Source: Gautieria morchelliformis (taxonomy: Eukaryota; Basidiomycota; Agaricomycetes; Gomphales; Gomphaceae). Taken from it: 64,000 nt of DNA. Below the pieces are notes generated by a model. The model was not told the DNA's origin. It saw only the letters and a list, made by a program, of their open reading frames with translations, and made no database searches. This document shows positions 24,538 through 36,300 of the stretch, piece after piece (the first letter of the stretch is position 1; each line of letters starts with the position of its first letter). Location: NCBI GenBank assembly GCA_015179125.1, contig WHVA01000097.1, forward strand, positions 62,001 to 126,000. The letters are read 5' to 3'. A program made the translations under genes and the position numbers.

Positions 24538-24562
24538 AGCTGTTTGCCAGGCAAACAGCTGC
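24538..24562. repeat. Perfect hairpin next to the LINE
   Basis: CAGCTGTTTGCC and GGCAAACAGCTG form a 12-base perfect stem with a single-base loop. A GTGACCACAGT block lies between it and the LINE coding sequence. The whole arrangement recurs in reverse at 1463-1518, suggesting a recurring element end and not chance. Confidence 0.6.
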
Positions 24563-24629
24563 AGGCAGTTCACAGAGTGTAAGGGAGTGGCTTAATACCT
24601 GTGTATAGCACAAGGGCATGCTGAGAGCC

Positions 24630-24735
24630 TGTTTGGCTACAGAATTGCGTGGAATCGCACAGCCAAAATGAAATGATGTCAATTCCAGATGATTCCAGAA
24701 ATCGCGTGAGATTGTGTGACTGTTCGGCTGGCACA
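24630..24735. mobile_element. MITE-like fragment, copy 1
   Basis: It starts GAGCCTGTTTGGCTACAGAATTG, of the GGCCTGTTTGG type common at the ends of hAT-like MITEs, and has a GTTCGGCTGG motif at its right. The CTACAGAATTG end reappears inverted at 25366-25376. No coding capacity. Exact ends are not defined. Confidence 0.4.
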
Positions 24736-25227
24736 ATTTTGGAAAATGCCTACTTTTGCTATTGAAATTTTCATGGGTAATTTGGAATTCTGGTTCTGAC
24801 CTGAATTCCACATTATTTCAAAAACCAAATTGCTTTCCATCATTACACCACACCACCCTAGACATTGCGTCATGGCCACTCCCAGATCGGACAAGCCCAA
24901 AAAGGGAAGTATCAATTCGGTCGTCGCTCTCCTCCAAGCACGTGAGGTACTCAAGCGGAATCAGAAGGCAGCAGCGACCCTTGCTTTTACTGCATTGCAC
25001 TGCATTGCACTGGCAACAAAGTTCATGCACATTTAATTAGGTAGTGGTTTTGTTGTCTAAGTACCATTTTTGATAGAAGTGGCAAGGGCACCTGTAAGCA
25101 CCAACAAAATGGCCCTTTGAGTGGCCTTCCAGTGTTTATGGAGCCTCTCCAATGTGCCCTGTCTCGATCAAGACAGGCCATGCTTCCAAACGATGCAACA
25201 TTGACTACGCTGTCACATGACAGAAGT

Positions 25228-25385
25228 GTAGTGTTCGGCTGGTTTCGGTGAAATTCAGCAAAATCACACAGGTGGTGGTGTTGCGTTCAGTGGGCTGAAA
25301 TGCAGCAATGAAATCGCAAGACCGCACCATCCCAATTGGCATTGGATTTTCCAATTGTAAATTACAATTCTGTAGCCGAACCAGC
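25228..25385. mobile_element. MITE-like fragment, copy 2
   Basis: Short inverted ends (GTTCGGCT near 25232 and AGCCGAAC near 25374) enclose about 150 non-coding bases. The right end CAATTCTGTAGCCGAAC is the reverse complement of the left end of the fragment at 24630, so both probably belong to one family. No clean target duplication was found. Confidence 0.4.
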
Positions 25386-26213
25386 TCTGAAGTTGACCAA
25401 GATGTGGTGTACAGGTTAATTTTAAGCATGGGAACCACCAGGTGGTTCCCATGCACTAAAATCACCAACTTTACACACAAGGCCAAGAAAGGTGAGTTGG
25501 AGAGGGAACAAGCTTGTATGATGGGAAAATTTGATAAAAGAGTAGAATAATATAAGTAATGTGTGGTGAAAAATACAGATCATGACAAGCTTGTAAATGG
25601 TCTTGGAGGGGGTTCCCCTGAGAGGAATCCTCACCCTTTTCTCTTTGATCCCCTTCACCTAATTGCACTGTTTCCATGTAGCTAGTGACTTCCTATGATA
25701 TACAACTTTGGGCCCCCTTCACCTAGAGCCCTGTGTGATATTCCACAAGCTGGTGGAGCTGCCCTTTCATGGGTGTGAAATGTGCAGGTATGCATCAATG
25801 TGTGGTAGGGTAGCAGGGGTGTGTGGTCGATGGCATGGAGGTGGTGGTTGTGGTAGTGGTGGCAGCAAGGTTGTCATTCTGACTTTAAAAATCAATTTTG
25901 GAAGAGTCAGGGTTGAGCTGGCATCCCAGTCAAGTCAAGTTGATGCATCAACTTGGCTTAAGCATCACCTTGACTCTGAGTCAAGTGCAGCTTGGAACCA
26001 AGTTTTTCATAGTGACATCAGTGGAAATATGAGTTCTCAGGTGAGTCTGAGTTTGGAATTATGAAGTCAAGTTGAGTTGCAGCAATGCTGACTGAATAGG
26101 AGGAATCTAGCCAGAGCAGCACTGATGAGAAACAAGTTCTAGCATTACTAAATATTGGCCACATCTGCATTTCTACAGGTAAAGTATCTGAATCAATTTA
26201 TGGCTTCTATTGT
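25386..26213. other. No gene recognised
   Basis: Includes GTGGTG-type low-complexity sequence (25840-25870) and a perfect 20-base palindrome CAAGTTGATGCATCAACTTG at 25936-25955. A 118-codon + frame (25708-26064) has glycine-rich low complexity and is not supported. Confidence 0.45.
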
Positions 26214-29200
26214 TCAGTTACCGCAACGTAGGAACATATCAGCATCAATGAGGTCATTTAAATAATACAGCCCTTCCTTTGACCCAAAAGCAGAAATCAT
26301 ATGGCAAGCACGTACAATGTACTTGAGCAATGAAAATCTGTAATCCTGCTCACCATATACCTGACAGGTCTCCCAGGGAGTTTTGGGCCTCCACTTAGTA
26401 GGCTTCAGCAATTGGATAAGAGCCATATCATGAGAAGTACTTAAGTCCAAGTGGCATGTGAACAGGAAGCATATACGTGCATAAGTGACTGGCTCAGTAT
26501 TGATGATGATGCAGTCATATCGAGGTTGACCATGGAAAGATGGGCTGCAACGTATAATATCCTGGCAGATATTCCAGTCCTCTTGAGATTTGTAGTGGAT
26601 ATATAAACACCTATATGGTGTGATCTAGAAAGGCTAAGTTCAGTAACCATTATGCTCAATATACATTTACATACCTTCAAGGGTGTCCCATCTATAATGT
26701 CTTCAGAAAATGTCTCCCTGAGATATCCGATCAAATTCTTGTGAAAGTTTCGAAAGGCTGGCTTGTCTTGAAAGGTAGTCATGAGTTTTTGTGTTGTAGT
26801 GCCCTTTTGTTGAGAGCCAAGTCTCCAATGCCCTTGTGATTGTTGTTGCTTCTTTCGCTTCCTAGAATCTTGACTCTCTGTCCCCTCTTCTATTTGACTC
26901 TGGAGCTCAAGATCATAAGCATCAACAGCCATACGAATGCTTGCAATAGCCTCTTGATCTTCATCAATATGTGTCATCTAATAATAATATTCAGGGAGTG
27001 TAGGAGCAGAGTCATAATGAGTCTTACTTGTGCCTCCACATTCTTAAAGTTAGTTTGTAAGTAGGCTTGCTGAACTTCTTGCTGAAAGCCTTCTCCGACA
27101 CGTGTTGTGTAGTTATTTGTTGCACCCTTGTGTGTAATATCATAGTAAAGATGTGCTGGTGCATGCTGCTTTGGAAAGTTAAAGTCTTTTCCATACATTG
27201 TCTCTAGCTTCTAATTATTCCCATATCTCAGTTAGAATGTAAAATATTAGTAAAGTAGGAGACTTACTGAACAACGATATTGATATTTCTCCAAATACTT
27301 GAGCATTCTTTCCAGCTGTATCTCAGTCATAGCATGAAGGCCAGCTAGCATACGAAAGCAGCTGTATGCACATATACAATGAATTAATGGAGAATCCAAT
27401 GGAAATAGCTGGACAATGCAAGGTAAGACACACTAATAAAACTAATCTCAGCTTTGGCAAAATATGTAAAGCATGTATAGCTCACCTTCAAAGCATCAAA
27501 GTAGCTTTGTCCATCAGAGAATTCCAGAGTAGTGATTGAACTAAAGTGCTTCAACCCAGGCCAACGAGGTATCTTGTCCATACTAGATATATAATGTGTC
27601 AGACAGGTCTATAGAATTAGAACAGAATATAAAACATACTTCTGTGTGAGTAGTCTCCTTTCTTTTTCATGCTACCCAATACTTCTTTCAGGAGAACAAA
27701 CAGATGCTTTCCCCTTTTTCCCAAGTCATCTGCATGTAGCAAATCATATGAAGAAGCATGATATGGATCAGAATTAGCTATAGACCAAAAGGCATTCTTA
27801 GAAGAAATATTATGAGAAATCAGCCATCAATATTGTTAATATAAAAACATACCAAGACTTTATGCAAACCCTTCTTTTTCAAAACTTCCTCAGCTTCAGC
27901 TTTTGTCCTTGCTGCTATGGCTTTCTTGTAGACTTTTTGCATCTCCCTAGAGGTGCGAAAAGGAAAGTTTCCAGTTAAATTATGTAGCTGGCTCTTGTGT
28001 ATCAGACAGCGAGGGCATGGATAGTCTGCTGAGGCTCCCCGAGCTGCACATGTAGCATATGCCTCTTCTCCATCCAGAGAGTGAACCGCAATACCTGGAA
28101 AGAGGACATGGTGGATTTTATCACCACATTTCACAGCCTCTCCCTCTTGAGATCAAAGTTCCAGGGAATGAAATATCTTTTTCAATATTTTGTGATAAAC
28201 TTCATGCTTGAAGAGACCAAACACTGTTTTCTCAGTTGCAGTATGGTCTTCTGGATCACTTGGATCTATCACCTAGAAATCCAAGTCATATACTATAATA
28301 GAGTTATAAATAGAGAAGTGGCAACCTTTGGCATATATCCAATTAGCACACCACCCCCATTTCCTGAGCCATTCCGAATTGCCTGAGGGAGAAACCCCGC
28401 ACGAAGGAGAATTGGGTGCATATTGCTAGTAGTGGAAACCTTTCCTTTGTCCATCCAAAGATGAAGAGGTAGAAAGCAATAGGGTAGGTCAGGAAGATAG
28501 GGCATTTGATCCTTAACAGATGAGTTATTGAAAATATGCAATAAGATACCACCTACTTGTATGTCCCACCATGTCTGACCTGAGTTTATCTCATCATACA
28601 AATGAGTAGATGTTCCATTTTCATGTAAAATCTTCTTCACAGGATAATAGATAATTGATGATGCCAGAGTAGGATCAGTGACAAGGTGTAGGAGCCACTT
28701 CCAAGGATCTCGGAAATGGAAATCAAAGGTTTTTTTGATGCCTTCAAATGTTGCACTGATACTATCCTCCTGAAACTACAAGCAAAAAGTATAATGAGTC
28801 CACTTCATCCCAGAAAGAATGTCAAAGTAATCCTCACCTGAGTATTAAATTTCCTTGCTGCCGCCATGCTTTTCTGAAAGTCTACCTTATTCTGGAAAGT
28901 GATTTTTGTAGACCCAGGTTCTGTCCAATCATGTCTTATACCCTTTAGTAAGCGCTTCACAGTAGACCCCTTCATTGCTGACTGAACTACTAGTTCAGCA
29001 AATTCAAAATCAGACCTTGTACGAAATGGTGCCCATGGCTTCCCAGTAGAGTTAGATTGTGGTCTGGAGCAATCTTCAGATGGGGGTGGAATAGGAAGGT
29101 CTCTAAAAATGAATTCAGTTTGTTGATTACTATGAGGGTGATGGATGATCTCAAGAAATGTAGTTGATGTGTGTGGTTGGTTCTGGCTAGCTTCTGAATT

Positions 29201-29660
29201 GCTATCTGAATTGCTGGCAGATGCAACAGACATTGAATCCTCAGACTCCACAGAGGATTTATCATCAATATCCAAGACAGCCACTAGTATTATAAAACAT
29301 GGTTGAAGTAAGTGATAAATATGGATAGAAGATATATAACTTACTTTCCACTGTACTAGATGTCTCTGAATATAGATTTCCTTGAGCACTAGAGTGCTCA
29401 GATAGTTGTGAAGGCTGAGTGTCGAGAACTTTTGATAAGAGTCAGTTGTTAGCAATGGTAATTAGACTCATTTTCTAGAGAACTAACCTTTTCTCCTACT
29501 GTGCCATTGCTTTGCTGCCTCTGTAGTAATGGTCTTGAGCTCACATGCTTTGGCATGTTGTGTGAAGCCACGAATCTTAACATAGGACCAGCAAAATTGA
29601 CACCAGTACTGCCTGCCATCATCACTGAGGTCTTTGTGATAGGGCCTAATAGTACTGAGG
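26214..29660 (-). CDS. Plavaka-like transposase (EnSpm-related), multi-exon
   Basis: A chain of - strand frames joined by short introns reads as one large Agaricomycete transposase. Order from the N-terminus: a zinc finger, CQFCWSYVKIRGFTQHAKAC, at about 29600-29535; an acidic serine-rich linker and PWAPFRTRSDFEFAELVVQ (29040-28970); the catalytic region with DPWKWLLHLVTDP, LPLHLWMDKGKVS and GNGGGVLIGYMP (28720-28330); the cysteine pair YPCPRCLIHKSQL (28020-27980); and a C-terminus with DLIDADMFLRCGN (26260-26214). These blocks match the Plavaka group of fungal cut-and-paste transposases as I know it. Most exons are open, so it may be recently active. Splice sites, the start codon (no clear Met before the finger; an acceptor-like CTCAG precedes it) and terminal repeats were not settled. 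Confidence 0.7.
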
Positions 29661-29764
29661 CTGAGAAAAGAAACAGGGGCAACGGTGGTCTCCTGGAAAC
29701 CTAGACACCTGTATTTAAGTTGGATTCAGAGTGTTCATTATTAATTAAATATGTCATGTGCCCA

Positions 29765-29880
29765 CTCACTTTCCGCACTCGGACCGCGCGTAACACGCCC
29801 CTACCCTCACCCGCCCTCGGACCGCAGCTAACACGCCCCCACCCTCACTGGCACTCGGACCGCGGCTAACATGCCACACC
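29765..29880. repeat. Three GC-rich tandem units
   Basis: A unit of roughly 35-48 bases, CTCGGACCGC(G/A)(C/G)(C/G)TAACACGCC followed by CCxACCCTCAC, occurs three times. It contrasts with the AT-rich flank on its left. Confidence 0.65.
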
Positions 29881-30946
29881 CTACACCTGCACCTGACTCT
29901 TCCACGACCCTAGAGGCCGGCATCACCCACGTGGCCTTTAGTCGAGGTGGTCGGAATAGAATGTCTATTTTCAAATATTTAGTCGTACATTACATCGTAT
30001 CCTTCCAAGCTTCCGCCCATGGTCGACACTCCAGTGATGCTCAAGGTGTGCACCTGGACCCGCACCCGAAGCTGCGCCGGGCGTCGAGCGCAGTGATATC
30101 TGGGTCCTATGCGGTGGTGGTCCAGGCTGTCCCAGCGTGACCGAGCTCAGCTGTGCATTACAGTAGTTGCAGAACGGAGCTCGAGATGGGCGTCGGCGGT
30201 GCTCCCTGGATCAAGGTCCGCGTGCGCCTGCGCCGCGTGCTCTTCTGAATCATCGATGGCGATATCTACGCCTGCGTGCTCGTTCGCTGGTATAATCTCC
30301 AGCGCGGGACTCACCTCGCGTTATGCACCTGCGTGTTAGAGGACAGGGCAAGAAAAGAAAAGACGTACTGTGAAAGCGGCAGAAGTCAACAGTGCATGAA
30401 AAGAATGTTCAACAATACGTACGTTACAGTACACAAAATAGTCGCCGTCAATGTGACTTTTACCGAAAGCCGTTGGGTACTGTTATGCAACCTATAACTT
30501 CCCTGTCAATGGACCGACGCAACGTGTGTTGTAAGCAATGAACGACTACGCACGAAGAGAAAGAGATATTGTCTAATACGAGAAGGGGGCCTGGTTGAAG
30601 ACGTGAACCTAAACAAGAAAGAACCACAATTAAATCGTGAATTCACCAGAAATCCGAATTCAATGTATCGTACCAGGCAACCACAGGCGAATTGTCTCGT
30701 TGCGTATGAATCGCGGGAAAGGATTCAGTGTGCAGAACGTTTATACCATAACAGTAAGATTCTGACGACGTCTGAATCATTTAATTCATCCAAATGAAGC
30801 GATTTACGGATTAGTAAATACAACATTATTAATATGGACTAATTCTATTTATAATAGTCTAATCTAATCAGGCGCTGGCCAGGCCATGTCTGAGGGTATA
30901 TTTTTAGGTCAGGTTATCAGGCCTGATCCGGAGAATCCCGGTTTTG
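29881..30946. other. No gene recognised
   Basis: Mixed sequence between the tandem repeat and the Ngaro-like element. Small frames on the + strand have no family features. Confidence 0.45.
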
Positions 30947-31366
30947 TCCGTGTTTAAAAAGGTACGTCTTTACACAGGGCGAATTCCGCTCCGGCCCGCT
31001 GGCTTAGTCGTCGCACCGACAGTCTTGTTGCACACGCTCTTGTTCTACCCTTGTCCCTTCTTCTTTCTCTCACTTTAACTTAGGGTGCGCTTCACCCTCC
31101 GCTGTTACTAATCCGCGTTCCACTGAGCGATGTCTCACTAGCAGGCCTGAGTCCCACCTTGGCATAGTTGAACCCGCATCATGGAGTTCGTCATCGTGTC
31201 TCAGTGGGGGGCTCACTCAGGCCTTTATCTGTTTTTGCGCCTTCCCTTGCTCGCTTGCTTTCCACCGCTACCTTCGCACAGGTACTTTATCGCTGCTCGC
31301 ATGCTCCGCACGCACTGACTTCACACAGCTTAGCCTATTCCGTCGTTCTCCGTCATTATCGTCTCC
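30947..31366 (+). repeat. Ngaro-like element, repeat A1
   Basis: It starts TCCGTGTTTAAAAAGGTAC and runs to GTCTCC, matching 41569-41987 with only scattered substitutions. ORF1 begins 23 bases after its end. It forms the left terminus of the element. Confidence 0.85.
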
Positions 31367-31388
31367 TACCAGCAACATCTTTCGATTC

Positions 31389-31778
31389 ATGGCTGATAAT
31401 GGACAATCCACCATATCGCACGAAGACTCCCCTACCGCGGGACCCAGTTATTCAGCGCAAGAAAGCAATGTCGACACACGGCCCGTCGCCGCCGTGCAAT
31501 GCCTCCGCACGGTCGACCGTCGACGCGCTGGAGAGATCGACACCGCCGACGCTACCATCCAATTCCACCGAATCCTCCCCGATGACGAGCGTGGCAATGC
31601 AGCGCTCAGGCGCTACATTGAAATGTGCACCGAGCTTGACGTTGAGCGAGCCACCGCCGCTGTTCGCGGCGGGGCACCAATCAGCGGTGAACCCACTTCC
31701 GGCGTCCAACCTTCCGTCAACCACAGAACCCAACGCACGGGCGTCGAGCGAGCGACCGCCACTGTTCAAGGAGGGATG
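31389..31778 (+). pseudogene. Ngaro-like ORF1 (gag-like), left part
   Basis: The frame starts at ATG 31389 (MADNGQSTISHED) and encodes a Thr/Arg-rich N-terminus. It is cut at 31778 by the Gypsy element. The codon ATG at 31776-31778 belongs to the GGATG target duplication. The same duplication at 38277-38281 starts the continuation, and the frame is preserved across the two, so one uninterrupted ORF existed before the insertion. Confidence 0.85.
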
Positions 31779-32146
31779 TGTCAGGGTTCACGTGTTTCCT
31801 TCCACAAGTTTCTATTTCCTTCCATGAGTTTCCGTCAGTTTCCGTCAGTTTCCGTCACCTTCCATCACTTTCCGTGACCTTCCATCACTTTCCGTAACCT
31901 TCTACAAGTTTCCGTCTCTCCTATTATGTAAGCCTTGCCAGCGCTATAAGACTGTAGCCCGTGTGGTGGCGTTTCCTCAGCTTGATCTCTGAGGATACCC
32001 ACTACACAGGCAAGTCCCCATGTATCTATCGTTGGTAGAGTTATAACCTGAGGATACCCACTACACAGTTGGTCATTGTCCTAGTATCGGCTCTTATCTC
32101 CTTGAGTATCTTTGGTTGTGGCTTCGTCATTAGTGTTGCCCTCACA
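31779..32146 (+). repeat. Gypsy 5' LTR
   Basis: It begins TGTCAGGG and ends CCCTCACA. A run of TTCCGTCA/TTCCATCA decamers is longer here by three units than in the 3' LTR. A TATAAG box at about 31950 probably serves as the element promoter. Two copies of GAGGATACCCACTACACAG also lie inside it. Confidence 0.95.
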
Positions 32147-32206
32147 GAAGATCAAGCTCATAGGACGACCCCACACACTTTTCTTAACCAGCCTTCATCT
32201 CAGCCT

Positions 32207-33313
32207 ATGGCAGACCAACTCCCAGACGCATACTGGGACGCCCTGGGTGACCATGGGCCATTTCTTCGAGGCCTCCTTTCCAGCCAAGCACAGCAGTTGC
32301 AGCAACTTCAACTACAGAATCAGGAACTGCACAATCAGATTGCTAACGTTCACGACCACTTAGCCAATGCTGCCACCAACGCTGCTGTTGCTGCTGCTCA
32401 AGCCCTTGCGCCCTCAGTACCTCACAGTGTCCCTCCATCTACTCGCTCTATCAAAGCAGCAGAACCGGAGAAGTTCAATGGAGACCGTGCAGAGACTGAA
32501 GGGTTTATCAGGTCTATCAAGTTGTCCATCGCTGTCCAGCCAGCATCCTTCCCAGATGAACGCACAAAGATCCTATACGCTCTTTCCTTCATGACGGGAG
32601 GCTCTGCGGAGATATGGGCACACAACGAGACACAGGCTGTCATTGATGGCACCTCCTCTATATCCACTCTGGAGGGGTTTATTAAACGTGTGGAGGAGGC
32701 CTTTGGTGACCCAGATCGTGCCAGAACGGCTCGCACTAAGCTGCATGACCTTAGGATGGCATCAGGAATGTCGGCAGATGAATACACGGCTCAATTTGAG
32801 ATCCTGGCAGGCAGGACAGGCTTTAATGATGAGGCACTCGAGGATGCCTATGCTCGTGGCCTTCCAGCAGGTATCCTTGACAAGATCCACGCCCAGCCCT
32901 TTCTTCCATCCAACCTCAAAGCCTGGAAGGAAGCAGCCTGTCAGATTGACCGCAATCATCGCCGTCTGTTAGAGGTCAGGAAGGCACAGACACCTCATGT
33001 CTCTAATCGCCCTCCTCCTGCCCGACCACTCCACACTCCTGCTATGGCTCCTGTTGTCACAGCACCACCCAGTAATGTGACACCTATGGACATTGACTCA
33101 TCCCGCCGCCGCACCGAAACACGGACCTGCTACAACTGTAAGAGACCTGGTCACATTTCACCAGACTGTCCTGAACCTCGCAAGCCACGGATCCGTGCAA
33201 ACCTCACAGAGGCAGACATTGCAGCAATTGTCTCTAAATCTGTAGCAGCAGCGATAGAGGAACGCAAACAGAAGGTGGAAGCCCCTGTCCAAGAGGAAGG
33301 AAAGGGTTTTTAG
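32207..33313 (+). CDS. gag: Gypsy gag polyprotein
   Basis: Structural capsid/nucleocapsid protein that packages element RNA in the cytoplasm. I chose ATG 32207 (MADQLPDAYWD). The frame is open further upstream to 32069, but that part lies in the LTR. A coiled-coil-like Gln/Leu segment (residues 25-65) precedes the retrotransposon capsid domain (about residues 110-260, with EKFNGDRAETEGFIRSI and WAHNETQAV). A single CCHC zinc knuckle, CYNCKRPGHISPDC, lies at 33127-33168, followed by a charged tail. Pol follows in another frame a few bases after the stop, so expression of pol would need frameshifting or re-initiation. Confidence 0.92.
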   Translation: MADQLPDAYWDALGDHGPFLRGLLSSQAQQLQQLQLQNQELHNQIANVHDHLANAATNAAVAAAQALAPSVPHSVPPSTRSIKAAEPEKFNGDRAETEGFIRSIKLSIAVQPASFPDERTKILYALSFMTGGSAEIWAHNETQAVIDGTSSISTLEGFIKRVEEAFGDPDRARTARTKLHDLRMASGMSADEYTAQFEILAGRTGFNDEALEDAYARGLPAGILDKIHAQPFLPSNLKAWKEAACQIDRNHRRLLEVRKAQTPHVSNRPPPARPLHTPAMAPVVTAPPSNVTPMDIDSSRRRTETRTCYNCKRPGHISPDCPEPRKPRIRANLTEADIAAIVSKSVAAAIEERKQKVEAPVQEEGKGF

Positions 33314-33324
33314 GCCAGTCAGCG

Positions 33325-36300
33325 GTGAAAGACATGCCCCGCTCGACGAATCGGTTTTCAGTTCTCGAAACATGTACAATAGGGATCACAGGCGATATGA
33401 TGCATCCTTCTCCTATCCCTGATCGAACTGAAACCAAACCAGCCATGCCGAAAACCCAACCCATCGCTCCAGTTGCTAATGCAAACCTTCCAGTCCCTCT
33501 ATATGTCCGTACTGCGGACCTCCGCTGATGCACCAAAGTACCTCTCAAGGTCCACTCTGTTGACACAGGGCACCCACTTGCAATTGACTCCCTCCTTGAC
33601 AGTGGTGCTACAGGGATGTTCATCGATGTGGAGTTTGTAAGGGAACACAGACTTCGGACCCATCCCCTACCCCGTGCAATCCCCGTCTACAATATTGATG
33701 GTACCCCAAATGAGGCTGGCTCAATCAAGGAAGAGGTCGACCTCATTTGCACCTTTGGGGATCATACGGAACGTGCCACATTCTCTGTCACGAGCCTTGG
33801 ACGACTTGCCATCATTCTTGGTCACACATGGCTTGTTGAACACAACCCAGAAGTTGACTGGCGTACAGGAGATGTGAAGATGACACGCTGTCCCAAGTCA
33901 TGTGGGGGCAGACCTGTTGTCAGAGGGCCCACAGTCGAAACTGTTACAGAAGAGAGTGTAGATCAAAAGGAGGTTCCCATACAGCACACCCGCTCCCTAC
34001 TTGAGGAAGGAGACAGGACCTTTGTCATCTTTGTGAATGAGAGTCCTGAAATGATTGGCGCAGGCTGGACTGTCTCCCAACAGCTTGCTGAACGGGCCAG
34101 CAAGTCTGCACCAGTCAGATCCTTCGAGGACCTTGTCCCTAAACCATACCAGGAGTTCAAGGATGTGTTTTCTAAGGAGTCATTTGACCAACTGCCTCCT
34201 TGAAAGCCCTGGGACCATGCAATTGAGCTCACTCCAGGTGCACAACCCTTCAGCACAAAGGTTTACCCAATGTCACCGGTTGAGCAAAGGGAACTGGATA
34301 ACTTCCTTGAGGAGAACCTGAAGAGCCATCGTATCCGTCCTTCCAAGTCACCTATGGCATCTCCAGTCTTCTTTGTGAAGAAAAAGGACGGCAGTCTTAG
34401 ATTTGTGCAGGACTACCGGAAGCTCAATGATATAACAATCAAGAATGCCTATCCTTTGCCCCTTGTTCCAGACATCATGAATAAGATTGCTGCTGGAAGG
34501 GCTAAATACTTCACAAAGCTTGACATTCGCTGGGGATATAATAATGTACGCATAAAAGAGGGAGATGAGTGGAAGGCAGCCTTTCGGACAAATAGGGGCC
34601 TGTATGAACCTCTAGTCATGTTCTTTGGACTCACGAACAGCCCAGCAACCTTCCAGACGATGATGAATGACATCTTCAAGAGTCTCATCGATGAAGGGGT
34701 TGTGGTGGTGTTCATGGACGACATTCTCATCTTCACAGAGTCGCTTGAAGAACATCGTAGGATTGTACGACGTGTCCTTGAAATCCTCCGGGCCAACAAC
34801 CTGTACCTCAAACCTGAAAAATGCCTATTTGAGCAACTAGAGGTGGAGTATCTCGGCCTCATCCTCTCTCAAGGACAGGTTGCCATGGACCCAGTCAAGG
34901 TTGCAGGGGTGCGGGACTGGCCAATACCACGTAATGTCACTGAAGTCAAATCATTCCTTGGTTTCATCAACTTCTACCGTAGATTTGTGGAAGACTTCTC
35001 ACACATTGCAAAGCCCCTCAACCAGTTGACAAAACAGGATGCCCAATGGTCTTGGGATCCAAATGGCCCAGAGCAAGCGTCCTTCGACAAGCTCAAACTC
35101 CTTATCACCTCAACACCGATCCTTGTCCTCCCTGATCAAGACAAACATTTCCGTCTTGAAACAGATGCCTCAGCCTATGCCACAGGAGCAGTACTGTCCC
35201 AGCTATGTGATGATGGCAAATGGCGGCCTGTGGGGTTTGTCTCCAAAAGCCTCAATGATGCTGAACGCAACTATGCCATCTATGACAAGGAGCTCCTTTC
35301 TGTGATTCGGGGATTAGAGGAATGGCGCCACATCTTAGAGGGAACAAAGCACAAGATTGAGATTCTCAATGACCATCAGAATCTCACCTACTTCTGCACT
35401 GCACAAAACCTGAACCGTCGTCAAGCACGCTGGTCACTCTACCTCTCTCGCTTTGATTTTGAGCTGATCCATCGTCCTGGTCGTCATTCAGCCAAGCCTG
35501 ATGCACTCTCACGACACGTGGATCATAAGCGGGGGGAGGAAGACAACCAAAATCAAGTCTTACTTACCCCTGACTTGTTCCACATCAAGGCGAGTCCCCC
35601 AGAGGCTGGCGCGCAGTTAGTCCCAGGTGAAGGTGATGCTTTCCTCAATCGAGTAAGGAACTGTGTGGACCAGGATGAAAAGGTTGTCAAGGCTCTCAAA
35701 GAACTGGGCTCCTCTGGCAATTTACGAGGAGAAGAGTGGTCTGAACAGGATGGGCTTGTCCTCTATCACAACAAAGTGTACGTGCCGCTTGATGCAAAAC
35801 TACGACATGACATAGTGAAAGCGCACCATGACATGCCTCTCACCGGTCACCCTGGTCGTTGGAGAACCACTGAACTAGTTGCTCGGAGTTACTGGTGGCC
35901 TGGGATGGGACGTTACATTGCAAAATACGTGAAGGCCTGTGACCTGTGCAACCGGACAAAAACCTTCCCTGCTTCTCCCATTGGCAAGCTTCTACCGAAC
36001 CGTATCCCAGACCGTAGGTGGCAGGTTATGTCTGTTGACTTGATTGTAGAACTGCCTACCAGTCATGGCTATGATGCTCTCCTTGTTGTCGTCGATCGCC
36101 TCTCAAAGCGTGCACATGTCATTCCCACCACTTCAGATGTAACTTCGGTGGGAGTTGCCCGACTCTTCCGTGATCATGTCTGGAAACTTCATGGGCTCCC
36201 TGAAGAAATCATCAGTGATCGAGGCACACAGTTCATCTCCCAGTTCATGCGTGAACTGAACAAACTTCTTGGTGTCAAAGTCGCTGCCTCTACTGCTTAT

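Noticed and set aside
32069..32206. Gag frame extended upstream to 32069, and the same Met at 38199
   Set aside because: Both starts lie inside the LTR (identical sequence in both LTRs). The first methionine after the LTR, 32207, is the likelier start.
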